Positions 28,118 through 36,551 of a DNA stretch of 64,000 nucleotides are shown in pieces; the stretch's first letter is position 1, and each line of letters begins with the position of its first letter. The position numbers and the translations under genes are program-made. The DNA is from Phycisphaerales bacterium (GTDB taxonomy: Bacteria; Planctomycetota; Phycisphaerae; Phycisphaerales; UBA1924), in NCBI GenBank assembly GCA_040217175.1, contig JAVJNT010000001.1, positions 496,001 to 560,000 on the forward strand, written 5' to 3'. The notes under the pieces are model-generated. The model did not search any database. It was given only the letters and a program-made list of their open reading frames with translations, and had not been told where the DNA came from.

Positions 28118-28411
28118 CCCGCGCCCGCCGCTCACGCCCGTGTTCGCGCCGCCCCCGCCAGCGGGCACGCCTCGCGCACCGGTGTTATTGCCACCGAGAG
28201 TCGTGCGGATGCCGTCCGTCCTGGTGTTGGTGGCTCGGGCACCGGTGTTGGCGTTGCCCGCACTGGTGCGGGCGGCTCCGGCACTCGTGTTGACGCCGTC
28301 GGCAGGGGTGCGGACGCCATCCGCAGCGGTGCGGCTGCCTCCCGCAGGGGTGTGGATGCCGTCCGCAGGCCTGCGATTCTCAATCACACCCCTGCGATTC
28401 TCAATCACACC
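28118..28411 (-). repeat. 21-bp tandem repeat array, 14 units
   Basis: Exactly 294 bases, 14 diverged 21-bp units with no spacers. On the minus strand it reads as heptapeptides of the pattern xADGVxT, beginning with two identical GVIENRR units and then PADGIHT, AADGVRT, PADGVNT, SAGAART and so on. It lies in the 824-base gap between the outer-membrane factor stop and the Mrr-like gene stop. No start codon with a ribosome site or sensible flanking sequence supports a gene. Two related arrays are at 34017 and 63154. Confidence 0.8.
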
Positions 28412-28498
28412 GACAACGATCCGGCCGATGTTCGGGAGCCACCCCCGCCCACGCGTCGCCAGGGGGCCTAACGCGAACATCGACCGGATGGGGAGGGC

Positions 28499-28670
28499 GG
28501 CGGTTTCCCTCTCCCTCGGGGAGAGGGCCGGGGTGAGGGTCCGAGATTCCGCTTCCCAAGTGCTGACGAGCCCCCGCGGTGACGCGGGGGGCCCACTCCG
28601 TGGGGGGCTCACACGCTCTCCCGTTCCCAGCGGGGGAGCTGCCGAGGTCTTCCGAGGCTGAGGGGGTCTT
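28499..28670 (+). repeat. Dispersed repeat copy A (inverted mate at 33752-33970)
   Basis: A GC-rich non-coding block from GGCGGTTTCCCT to GAGGGGGTCTT. It shares, in the same order, GGCGGTTTC, TGACGAGCCCCCGCGGTGAC, CCCACTCCGTGGGGGG, CCAGCGGGG, GCCGAGGTCT and GAGGGGGTCTT with the reverse complement of 33752-33970. It contains a GC hairpin element at 28565-28595; a second copy of the hairpin is just downstream at 28690-28720. The rest of the gap from 27911 to 28734 outside this block and the 21-bp array shows no gene. Confidence 0.75.
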
Positions 28671-28734
28671 GGCTCCGCTTCGCGGGTCGGACGAGCCCCC
28701 GCCGTGAGGCGGGGGGCACCCCGCGAGAGTCGAT

Positions 28735-29538
28735 CTACGCGATGTCGCGTGTGCCCTTGCAGGCCGGGTAGCGCGTGCAGCCCCAGAACTCGCTGCCCGC
28801 GTTGGCCCCGCGGCGCGCGAGCCGGCGTTGCATCGCCGCGCCGCACGTTGGGCAGGCCGGCGGCTGCGACGCGACATCACGCTCGGCTTCCGGTTGCGAC
28901 GGCTGCACCGCCTTGATCATGCGCAGCAGCTCGTCGCCATCGATGAGCCGCAGCGGCTGGCCCTGCCGCGTCGCTTGATCGGCAAAGCCGATGGCCTCCT
29001 TCGTGAATCCGCCCGAGGCGACGACGATGCCCGCGTGGGCCCGCTCGGCCGCGACGACGCCCAGCAGCTCGCGCACGATGGGCGCGCCCGCCTTGCCCTT
29101 CCAGTGCTTGCACTGCACGAGCGTTGCCTTGCCGTCGCGTGACAAGCGAACGTCGACGCCGCCATCGGGGCCGCCGCCGTCCTTGCGCCGCACGGCGTAG
29201 CCCTCGCGCCTGAATGCCTCGGCCAGCAGGGCCTCGAAGCGTCGCCAGCCGAGGGCTCGCACGTCCTCGATGTTGCGCACACGGTTCAGCGTGCGCTTCT
29301 CTCCGAGCCGCTGCGCACGCGCGAAGAGCCACACGGCCATGATCGCGATCGCGAGGAAGACCGCGCCCGGCAGCGCGATTCGCATGAAGCTCTGCTGCGC
29401 CGGCAGGGCCATCTGCAGCACGATCGGCAGTACAATGCCCACGATCGCGAACGCCTTGACGGCAAGCACCGGCCCCAGCCACGCGGGGCCGTCGCGCAGG
29501 ATGTCGAGGAGGGGGAAGCTCTGGGATTGCTTGGGCAT
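28735..29538 (-). CDS. Membrane-anchored Mrr-like restriction endonuclease with C4 zinc ribbon
   Basis: A 267-residue protein. Two TM helices (residues ~22-45 and 50-73) precede an Mrr_cat domain of the PD-(D/E)xK type: MGWRRFEALLAEAF-type start (LGWRRFEALLAEAFRREGY), GGPDGGVDVRL (catalytic Asp) and ATLVQCKHWKGK (Q-x-K motif). A topoisomerase-type zinc ribbon ends the protein (CPTCGAAMQRRLARRG...FWGCTRYPACKGT). This arrangement is known from Mrr-like/RPA-associated nucleases that cut modified or foreign DNA. Third gene of a minus-strand operon with an unknown protein and a type IIG enzyme; the spacing is 15 bases. Confidence 0.88.
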   Translation of the reverse strand: MPKQSQSFPLLDILRDGPAWLGPVLAVKAFAIVGIVLPIVLQMALPAQQSFMRIALPGAVFLAIAIMAVWLFARAQRLGEKRTLNRVRNIEDVRALGWRRFEALLAEAFRREGYAVRRKDGGGPDGGVDVRLSRDGKATLVQCKHWKGKAGAPIVRELLGVVAAERAHAGIVVASGGFTKEAIGFADQATRQGQPLRLIDGDELLRMIKAVQPSQPEAERDVASQPPACPTCGAAMQRRLARRGANAGSEFWGCTRYPACKGTRDIA

Positions 29539-29553
29539 GGCAACGCGGCTCTG

Positions 29554-30510
29554 CTATTCCTGGAGTGGATCAAACAACCCCTTGTCTTCGCCCAACTCAC
29601 CTCCATCAAGGCCCGCGATGAGCCAGTAGTGGCCCTTCCTGCCTTGTTCGTAACCCCTTCGCTGCATTTGCACGACCATTGGCGTATCTAGGTGGAATGC
29701 ACCGGTGTAGCGATTAGCCCGCCGTCGGATCATCGGATCGATGCAGCGGAATCGCTGCACGCCCAGTTGGCTGGGTTCCTTCGGCGCGAGAAACTCCATA
29801 GTGCCGTTTCCAGTCCGTCTATTGATGCGAATAAACTTCACGGCTGCTGAAATGATGCCTTCGTCCTCCGGATCCAGCACTGGAGGCTCATACGGAGTAA
29901 TAAGTGCCGTACGGTCAGCCTGCGTAATGGTGATGGGGCTGTCCGTCTCGGCCAGCTTGGCCACGACGTCTGCTGCCGACGACTGAAGTGGTGCAGTAGC
30001 GTCGGCCAGCGAGGATGCCACCGAGGCAAGGTACCGCTCGGAGTTCTCTCGGTTACGCGTTATTCGAAGGGCATGCTCCTTTGCTAGGCGTTCAATTTCG
30101 TCTATAGCATCATCCTCGGTAACGTGCTTCTGTCGAAGGTGAACTTGCGATTGGATCATAGTGGCGACCCATGGCCATCCTCGCTTGGCGAGTTCATAAG
30201 CGCCGGCACCGATGACCCCCGCTGCGGAGGCGTTACCAAACCAGAGTACCGCATCAACAAGAAAGGAACTCTTTCTCGCTCCGAGAACGCGCAATTCCGA
30301 GATTCGAACAGCGCCCGGTGGTGCCGGTTCGAGCCGGCCTAAGGCCTGTGCGTACATCGCTAAGTGGAGCAGACGATCCCAGCCCTCAAGGGATTGAGCA
30401 AGTTCGGCTGCGGGAACTTCACCACGAGCTGCGAGTGAGCCATCGTACTTCAACGTAAGTGCAAGTCGATGCTCTTCATTGCCATAACGCTTGCTTACAC
30501 GCTTGGCCAT
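29554..30510 (-). CDS. Protein of unknown function in a restriction operon
   Basis: A 318-residue protein not recognised. ATG at 30510 preceded by AAGGGA. Visible features: a charged N-terminus (MAKRVSKRYGNEEHRLALTL), a short hydrophobic Ala/Gly stretch near residue 95 (GNASAAGVIGAGAYELA), and a helical Lys/Glu/Arg-rich middle (TEDDAIDEIERLAKEHALRI). The beta-rich C-terminal third (SAAVKFIRINRRTGNGTMEF, then YTGAFHLDTPMVVQMQRR) looks like a small-barrel or nucleic-acid-binding region. GC content is clearly lower than in the flanking core genes. It sits 36 bases after the type IIG gene and 15 before the Mrr-like gene, so a role in the same defence unit is likely. Confidence 0.8.
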   Translation of the reverse strand: MAKRVSKRYGNEEHRLALTLKYDGSLAARGEVPAAELAQSLEGWDRLLHLAMYAQALGRLEPAPPGAVRISELRVLGARKSSFLVDAVLWFGNASAAGVIGAGAYELAKRGWPWVATMIQSQVHLRQKHVTEDDAIDEIERLAKEHALRITRNRENSERYLASVASSLADATAPLQSSAADVVAKLAETDSPITITQADRTALITPYEPPVLDPEDEGIISAAVKFIRINRRTGNGTMEFLAPKEPSQLGVQRFRCIDPMIRRRANRYTGAFHLDTPMVVQMQRRGYEQGRKGHYWLIAGLDGGELGEDKGLFDPLQE

Positions 30511-30546
30511 CGTACGCTCCCTTCGAGATCAGTATCTCCCTATATG

Positions 30547-33500
30547 CTACGAGATCGCCTCCTCGACGATGGCGGTCTCTTCGTCGGTCAGGCCGTAGAG
30601 CTTGTGGACTAGCAGTTCGATCTCGCGGTCGGTCGCGGAGAGTCGGCTCTCAAGGACGCGGCGCTCTTGGGGGGTTAGCCTGGTGCCCTCGTCACCGTGG
30701 AGCCGCCGATTCATGTTGAGCATGGACTGGACGAGTTCAACCATTTGATTGTGGTGAGCTACATCAGTCGCGTCATCAACGTCAATACGCCGAATGGGAA
30801 GACGAGAAACCGAATTCCAAAAGTACTCAAGAATGCCGCCGCTCTTGAGCTTTCCAATGTACCGAAAACGAAATGTCATGACCCGTGAATTCAAAATGCC
30901 TAATATGTACAGCAGATCCTCGCCCTGGTCATTATCGAACAACACTGTTGTATCGGTAAGTCCCAAGAACCTATTGTCAAAGTCTGGCGCGAATCGATTT
31001 TCGTTCGCGAGGTAGGGACAATACAGCTTGCGCCGCTTATGCCATTCAGCGTGAAGCGGCCAAGTATATCTCCACCAGTCGCAGTCACCTCTTACATACG
31101 CGGCACGCTTCTTTAGTTGAGATTCGGCAGATAGAAGGTGAGATTGTACCGCTGCCGGCAATTCTTCAAAGGTGTCTACTTCTTCCAAGTACAGTAGCTT
31201 TTCACCGCTATCGTGAATGCTGTATCGCTGGATGTCAGAATTGCGGGCCCGCGTATAAACAAGCTCTTCGGGTACGCCCCAAGACGCCATCAGATGGTCA
31301 TTAAGCTTGCCGAAGACACCATTTCGGCCGGTTTCCATCCCTTTACCAATAAGTAGGACTCGGTCGACTGGGTCTCCAGCGTTGTCTAACTTGTCTAAAA
31401 GGCCTTGGATACGGGAGGTTCCAAAGACCCAAGGCTCCGCACCCAAACGTGCTTGCGGCACGTCCACAGTGGCAAACGCGTCCATGCAGTCTAGTGCAAG
31501 CGTTCGCACCTCAGAGCGTTGGCTTGATTGCAGCCGCCTGAACGATGCTATAGGGACTGTCTCGCTTTGGACAAGCTTAATAATCGCGGTAGTTATCCCT
31601 ACTCCCTGAAATACATTGTAATCTCGAAGATCAATAACATGATCAATGTCGGCCTCTCTGGCCAAGAATCCTCGTAGGCCATCAGCCTTGTATGCTTCTA
31701 GGAAAGCTCGAGATACGATAAACATCACCGTTGCGCTTCGTAACGCCACCGACCGAGCTAGAAAGTAGAAGAGGATGTCGGTTTTGTCACGATAGACATG
31801 TGGGTAAGCACGTTTGAGATATGCGGCGCGAGGATCGCCCTTGCCCCAAGTGTCGTCTACGTTGAAGTACGGCGGGTTCCCGATCACCGCATCAAACCCA
31901 CCGTCTTCCGTGACTTCCTCGAACCCTATGTGCCAATCAAACGCGTTGATTCGATACTGCTCCTCGTCGTCGAACATGCCCGATTGCCGGCCGGTGTAGA
32001 AGTCGCTGCCGATCAGTGAATTGCCGCACTTGATGTTGTCGCTCAGGTCGGGCAGGGCTCGTTCGTGTCGATCAAAGATATTCCATTGGGTTTCCAAGGT
32101 TGCATCGCTCACACCTTCGAGAGTCTTCAGCAGAAGACTGAGCTTGCTGACCTCAACTGCTTGGGAATCTATATCAACGCCAAACACATGGGATACCAGG
32201 ATGCGTTTGCGTTCTACCAGCGTAAGCGCCCAGGTTCCTCTTGTGTCTTCCGTTGGCCCGCGCTGCCTAGACCGTGCGCGATCTGTCTGCGCGGCGACCG
32301 GTGGGCGAGGTAAAGCCGCCCAGGACTCTGGGTCGTTGTTGACGTAAAAGTCCAAGTACCAGTCCAGCAGCCGTTGGTAAGCACCTAGCAAGAAGGATCC
32401 AGAGCCACAGGCTGGATCTAGCACGCGAAGCGGCTTGTTCATTACCGGCCCGCGAGCCTTGCCACGACCCTTCATTACGATCGTGCGGTCCTCAAGCAGT
32501 CGACCCACGGTCTGCTCGACGATGTAGTCGACGATGTATGTTGGTGTGTAGTAGACACCTCCGGCCTTGCGGACTTCAGGCTTTGTCTCGACCTTGGCGG
32601 TCTTGCCGGTTTTGCTCAACGATATGACGCTGCCCAGGAACCGCTCGTAGATGTGGCCGAGTAAGTCAGCTGACAATACCGCGAAAGCGTACGGAGATTG
32701 TGGGTAGTAAAGATTGTCGATGATGTCCTTGAGCACCGAGTCTCCGACGTTCAGCGCCGGCGTGAGCGTGTCAGGATCGTCGCGACCTCGCTCGCTGTCA
32801 AAATGAAAGAGCCCCGAGTTGTATTTGGCGTCCGCCGCTCGAAAGTGCTTGAGCAGCCCGGCGTATACGTCCTTGCCTTTGGCAATGGTTCGGAGCGTTT
32901 CTGCGACTTCAACGCCACGGTCTTCGCAGATCCGCAAGAACACGATGCGATCAATGATGAGCTGCACGGCGTGGTTGAGCTGTCGAGTGGAAAGGCTGTT
33001 GTTGCGCGCGAGGGCTTGGGCTAGCTTGGCACGCCATGACTCCAGAAGTTTGAGAAAGTCGTCGTCGGGCTCGGTTGTGCCTCGCTTGCCGGTTGTCTTC
33101 GTAGCATACTTGTCGAACGCGCCCCTTAGGATCGACGACTTGGCAAACACAGATGCGATCTCGTGCCACCTGTCATCGTACTCGTCGTAGGTAATGTAGA
33201 GGAGACGCGCAGTGGCGGGGGTGTCGTTCGGCTTCGGCTTAATCTTGCAGTCGTAGACCGCGAACTCCTCGAAGTCTGTCAGGATCGAGAGCGGGAGCTT
33301 GGCCGTCCACGCGTAACTCCGCAGCTGGTACGCTGGCCGCCGTTCGCCTTTCACGTCGACCGATGGTTTCTTGGCCTCGACGAAAAACTTGCGCTGGCCG
33401 CCGATGCGGAAGGAGTAATCGGGGGCTTGGGTCGTCCCGCTCGTCCTCAAGGCCGCCTCGTGAACGACGTCCTTGTAGCTACCGGCGTAGCCTTTCTCGT

Positions 33501-33645
33501 TAAAGACGTCCCAGCCGAGAGCTCCGAAGAATGGATCTAGGAACTCGCGGCGGAGCTGCGTCTCGTTGTAGTTGCCACGCTTGTAGGCGTCGATGTGCTC
33601 GGCGAAGCGGGCGACGAGGTCCTTGACTTCCTTGGGTGCGGGCAT
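30547..33645 (-). CDS. Type IIG restriction-modification enzyme (Eco57I/TaqI-like, fused nuclease-methyltransferase)
   Basis: A 1,032-residue single-chain enzyme. The N-terminus has a PD-(D/E)xK-like nuclease: LRREFLDPFFGALGWDVFN, then APDYSFRIGG...KFFVEAKKP near residues 75-92. A helical linker follows, then an N6-adenine methyltransferase: VLDPACGSGSFLLGAYQRL near 408 (motif I) and VIGNPPYFNV near 588 (motif IV, NPPY). The C-terminal third is a TaqI-type target-recognition domain (RKLYCPYLANENRFAPDFDN, then LLYILGILNSRVMTF). It should methylate and cut an asymmetric site. GC and codon use are lower than in the surrounding genes, consistent with transfer. First gene of the operon. Confidence 0.93.
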   Translation of the reverse strand: MPAPKEVKDLVARFAEHIDAYKRGNYNETQLRREFLDPFFGALGWDVFNEKGYAGSYKDVVHEAALRTSGTTQAPDYSFRIGGQRKFFVEAKKPSVDVKGERRPAYQLRSYAWTAKLPLSILTDFEEFAVYDCKIKPKPNDTPATARLLYITYDEYDDRWHEIASVFAKSSILRGAFDKYATKTTGKRGTTEPDDDFLKLLESWRAKLAQALARNNSLSTRQLNHAVQLIIDRIVFLRICEDRGVEVAETLRTIAKGKDVYAGLLKHFRAADAKYNSGLFHFDSERGRDDPDTLTPALNVGDSVLKDIIDNLYYPQSPYAFAVLSADLLGHIYERFLGSVISLSKTGKTAKVETKPEVRKAGGVYYTPTYIVDYIVEQTVGRLLEDRTIVMKGRGKARGPVMNKPLRVLDPACGSGSFLLGAYQRLLDWYLDFYVNNDPESWAALPRPPVAAQTDRARSRQRGPTEDTRGTWALTLVERKRILVSHVFGVDIDSQAVEVSKLSLLLKTLEGVSDATLETQWNIFDRHERALPDLSDNIKCGNSLIGSDFYTGRQSGMFDDEEQYRINAFDWHIGFEEVTEDGGFDAVIGNPPYFNVDDTWGKGDPRAAYLKRAYPHVYRDKTDILFYFLARSVALRSATVMFIVSRAFLEAYKADGLRGFLAREADIDHVIDLRDYNVFQGVGITTAIIKLVQSETVPIASFRRLQSSQRSEVRTLALDCMDAFATVDVPQARLGAEPWVFGTSRIQGLLDKLDNAGDPVDRVLLIGKGMETGRNGVFGKLNDHLMASWGVPEELVYTRARNSDIQRYSIHDSGEKLLYLEEVDTFEELPAAVQSHLLSAESQLKKRAAYVRGDCDWWRYTWPLHAEWHKRRKLYCPYLANENRFAPDFDNRFLGLTDTTVLFDNDQGEDLLYILGILNSRVMTFRFRYIGKLKSGGILEYFWNSVSRLPIRRIDVDDATDVAHHNQMVELVQSMLNMNRRLHGDEGTRLTPQERRVLESRLSATDREIELLVHKLYGLTDEETAIVEEAIS

Positions 33646-33751
33646 TGCTACATCCGTATGAACGAGGGCCCAACCTATCGGTCATCGCATTACGATGAGG
33701 GCCCATCCTACCCCAACCCCCTACAAACGTCGCCAGAACGCGAGAAGGCGA

Positions 33752-33970
33752 AAGACCCCCTCCGACCTCGGCAGACCTCGGCCACGAATCCTCCACGGAG
33801 TGGCCCCGCTGGGAGCGGGGGAGGGGATGACCCCCCACGGAGTGGGCTCCCGCGTCACCGCGGGGGCTCGTCAGAGTCCGAAACGCGACCGTCGCACGAC
33901 GCCCCCCGCGGAGCGGGTCCCAGAACCCCGCACCCCCGGGCCATCCCCCTCGTCCCATAGAGAAACCGCC
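33752..33970 (-). repeat. Dispersed repeat copy B (inverted mate of 28499-28670)
   Basis: Its reverse complement starts GGCGGTTTCTCT, contains TGACGAGCCCCCGCGGTGAC and CCCACTCCGTGGGGGG, and ends GCCGAGGTCT...GAGGGGGTCTT, matching copy A in order with an ~45-base insertion before the hairpin. The ACTCCGTGG word occurs twice here. It lies 107 bases upstream of the type IIG start codon. Together with copy A it brackets the three-gene operon. No gene is seen anywhere in 33646-34396. Confidence 0.75.
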
Positions 33971-34016
33971 CTGGCGCCCCTCAGAAAGACTTTGGGTCGA
34001 GCGTCAAGAGTTTTTG

Positions 34017-34247
34017 AGCCTTCGGAAATCATTTCCAAGGCCTCGGAAATCATTTCCGAAGCCTCAAAGATCGTTTCCGAAGCCTCGGAAATCGTTTCCG
34101 AAGGCTGTTCAAGAGTTTCCGAGGCCTCGGAAATGGTTCTTGGAGGCTGTTCAAGCGTTTCCGAAGCTTCGGAAATCGTTCCCGGAGGCCGTTCAGGAGA
34201 TTTCGCGGCCTCGGAAACCGTTTTTGAGGCCGCAAGACTCGCTCCCG
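34017..34247. repeat. 21-bp tandem repeat array with nested dyads, 11 units
   Basis: 231 bases, 11 units of 21 bp in two alternating types, one built around CCTCGGAAATCGTTTCC and one around GGCTGTTCAAGAGTTTCC. Each unit of the first type is itself a dyad (GGAAATCGTTTCC), and neighbouring units form TTTCCGA-N4-TCGGAAA dyads. On the plus strand it can be read as heptapeptides of SEIVSEA type within an open frame (33695-34666), but the flanking translation looks non-coding. It lies between the divergent type IIG gene and the small gene at 34397. Confidence 0.8.
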
Positions 34248-34396
34248 ACGCTCCCCCAACGGCCCATCGGGCACCGTCGCCAACCGGCGCGACCCTAAGA
34301 GCGACTTGCGAGAACCGCGCCCGAAGCCCGGGCCGATCGCCGCTACCGTTGGCCACGCCGCGGGGGACGGGACGGGCCACCGGAGGAGCACGGTAC

Positions 34397-34731
34397 ATGC
34401 AGGCCAAGGACCAACACGACGTGCCGCGGCGGAACGCGCGGCCGGCCAGGCTTGCGATGCTCGCGCTGCCGGCCCTGTTCGTGGCGCACCTCGTCGTACC
34501 GGCGGGCTCGAGTGGATCGCCTACCAGGTCGCCACCAGGCTCACGACCAGCGTCGTCAGCGACTGGAGCGACGAGAAGACCTTCAACTTCGGCACCATCG
34601 GCAACCAGAACCCGGCGTCGACCTCGGCGCCCACGAGCAGCGGGCCGGACGGCGGCGAAACGCTGACCATCGAGGATGCCCAGCAGCTCAAGGACGCCCA
34701 GACCGCCAAGGGCGCCGACAAGGCTGGATAA
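34397..34731 (+). pseudogene. Small secreted/membrane protein gene with a one-base frameshift
   Basis: A good ribosome site (GGAGGAG at 34381) precedes ATG 34397. Frame 1 encodes MQAKDQHDVPRR and a hydrophobic helix (LAMLALPALFVAHLVVPAG), then turns into implausible Ser/Arg-rich sequence. The sensible continuation, GLEWIAYQVATRLTTSVVSD through a Thr/Ser-rich tail to a stop at 34731, is in another frame. Adding one G to the GGG at 34504-34506 joins them into a 111-residue protein. A strong terminator follows at 34759. Either a sequencing error in a G run or a true frameshift. Function unknown. Confidence 0.65.
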
Positions 34732-34758
34732 GGACGGCACGCCACGATTGCACGCGAT

Positions 34759-34780
34759 GGGCGGCCTCGGCCGCCCTTTC
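34759..34780 (+). terminator. Intrinsic terminator
   Basis: GGGCGGCC/GGCCGCCC is a perfect 8-bp stem with a 2-base loop at 34759-34776, followed by TTTC. It lies 28 bases after the stop of the frameshifted small gene and 105 bases before the next start, supporting a separate transcript. Confidence 0.7.
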
Positions 34781-34884
34781 TCGTGCGCCTGCGTGCGGCC
34801 AGCGGCCCCCGGGCCACGCCCGATCGCTCCCCTGCGTACGCTGCGCACGCGAGGAGCATCGGCCTGCACGGCAGGAGGGCACGC

Positions 34885-35822
34885 GTGTTCCAACCCGATC
34901 CCGGTTCGTACTGGTCGCTCGCGCTCGACCGGCTGATCGGCGTGTCGCCGATGCTGGTCGTCGCGATCGTGGGGCTGTGCTTCGGCCTGGCCGCCCTCCG
35001 CCGGTCGCGCGGGGCGGGCGGCCTTGTGGTCGTCGCGTGCGCCCTGTCGATCGCCAACGGCCTTGGCTCTCCGCTCGGGCAGGCGTGGCTGTCCCACCGC
35101 ATGTACACGGGCGGGTTCATCGAAGACCTGCGGCCCTGGATGATCGCGCTCAGCCTCGCGACCATCGTGATCCACGCGTGCGCGTTCGGGCTGCTCGTCA
35201 TCGCGGCGCTGTCCTGGCGCACGGCGGGCACGCCGGCGGTCCCAGCGCGGGGGGCCGATGCCACGCTCCCGCACGGCCCGTCGACGCCGATCTCCAAGGG
35301 ACTGTTCCTCGGCACGATCTACGGGGCGAGCATCACCGCGTGGGTCGCCATGGTCCCGATGGTCGTGCTGATGATCGAGGGGGATCGCGACATGGTCGGC
35401 GTCGCGCTGGCGCTGATGGGGCTGGTCGTCGTGCTCGTGATCGTCAGTACGGTGATGCTGATGGTCCTGCTGTACAAGCTGTGGGCGTCGATCCAGCCCA
35501 CGCGCACGACGGCGGGCAAGGCCGTCGGCTTCCTGTTCATCCCGCTCTTCAACCTGTACTGGGTTTTCCGGGCCTACCGCGGCTGGTCGGTCGAGGCCAA
35601 CCGCTTCCTCCTCGAGCACGGCATCGAGGCGCCGCGTTCGAGCGTCGGGCTGGCGACGGCGCTGTGCGTGCTGCTGGTGCTGTCGGCGGTGCCCTACGCG
35701 GGGCGCCCTTCGGGCTGGTCGCGTCGGTCCTGGCCTTCCTGCACCTGGGCCGCGCGATCACGATCGCCAACGCGATCCGCCGGCTGCGAGTTCCCGGCGG
35801 CCCCGCTGGCCAGGCGCCTTGA
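34885..35822 (+). pseudogene. Multi-pass membrane protein gene with a one-base frameshift
   Basis: GTG start at 34885 with AGGAGG seven bases upstream. Several TM helices are clear: SPMLVVAIVGLCFGLAAL, MIALSLATIVIHACAFGLLV, GLVVVLVIVSTVMLMVLLYK and SVGLATALCVLLVLSAVPYA, plus a conserved-looking AVGFLFIPLFNLYWVFRAY segment near residue 215 that recurs in planctomycete membrane proteins. After VPYAG the frame turns Arg/Ser-rich. APFGLVASVLAFLHLGRAIT follows in another frame to a stop at 35822. One extra G in the GGGG at 35700-35703 restores a 312-residue protein. Function unknown. Confidence 0.7.
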
Positions 35823-35885
35823 CGAACCGATCCGCCCGCGCAGCGCCAGCCCGAAGGGCGCGGCCCCGCCGGCGAGGCGACAGGA

Positions 35886-36548
35886 TCAATCCCTCGGCCC
35901 CCGCCACAGGAACACGACCAGCACGCCCACGCCGATGATCAGCCACAGGTCGGCAAGGTTGCTGACGTAGGGCCAGACCTCGCGGCCGCTCCAGGGCGTC
36001 TCGATGCCGAAGGGATAGTTGACGCCGGGCAGGGGATGCAGGAAGTCGCGCACGCAAGCGAAGCGGACGCGGTCGTAGAGGTTGCCCAGGCCGCCCGAGA
36101 TGACCAGGCCGATCGCGGCGTGGGCCCACCGGTCGCGCGGGCCGGTCCACCGGGCGAACATCCAGAGCGCGAAGGCGATCGCCAGCGTCGTCGCGATGAT
36201 GAAGAACACGCGCTTGCCGGCGCCGATGCCGAAGACGGCACCGGGGTTCAAGACCAGCTTGAACTCGAGCACGTGCGGCACGAGCACCGTTGGGTCGTGG
36301 CGGGGGATGAGCGTCTGCAGCTCGGTCGCGTCGATGACGTCGCGGCGGTCGATGGCGACCGGCGACGGCGCGAGCGTGTTGAAAGCGATGGTCTTGCTGG
36401 CGAGATCGATGACCGTGCCCAGCACGACGACGACGAGCAGCACGAGCCACGCCTTGCGGCCGGGGCGAGACTTCTTCCCCGCGTCCGGCTTGGCGGTCGG
36501 CGCATCCTTGTCCTTCGAAGCGGCCTTCGATGTCGCGGGCGTGGCCAC
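35886..36548 (-). CDS. lspA: Lipoprotein signal peptidase (signal peptidase II)
   Basis: A 220-residue aspartyl membrane protease of family A8, longer than the usual ~165 because of a Lys/Ala-rich cytoplasmic N-terminus and an insertion after TM1. Conserved boxes: VIDLASKTIAF near residue 47, LVLNPGAVFGIG near 98 (NxGxxFG), GGLGNLYDRVRF near 152 (GNxxDR with the first catalytic Asp) and SNLADLWLIIG near 197 (FNxAD with the second). It cleaves lipoprotein signal peptides; several lipoproteins are encoded in this window. GTG start, three bases after the DksA-like stop, so co-transcribed. Confidence 0.96.
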   Translation of the reverse strand: MATPATSKAASKDKDAPTAKPDAGKKSRPGRKAWLVLLVVVVLGTVIDLASKTIAFNTLAPSPVAIDRRDVIDATELQTLIPRHDPTVLVPHVLEFKLVLNPGAVFGIGAGKRVFFIIATTLAIAFALWMFARWTGPRDRWAHAAIGLVISGGLGNLYDRVRFACVRDFLHPLPGVNYPFGIETPWSGREVWPYVSNLADLWLIIGVGVLVVFLWRGPRD

Positions 36549-36551
36549 GGC

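Noticed and set aside
28118-28411. CRISPR array
   Set aside because: Units are contiguous 21-mers with no spacers, degenerate unit to unit, and no cas gene is in the window. The same holds for 34017 and 63154.
33695-34666. 323-codon plus-strand frame containing the 34 kb array
   Set aside because: Only the array portion looks regular; both flanks read as non-coding repeat sequence, and its end overlaps the better-supported gene at 34397.
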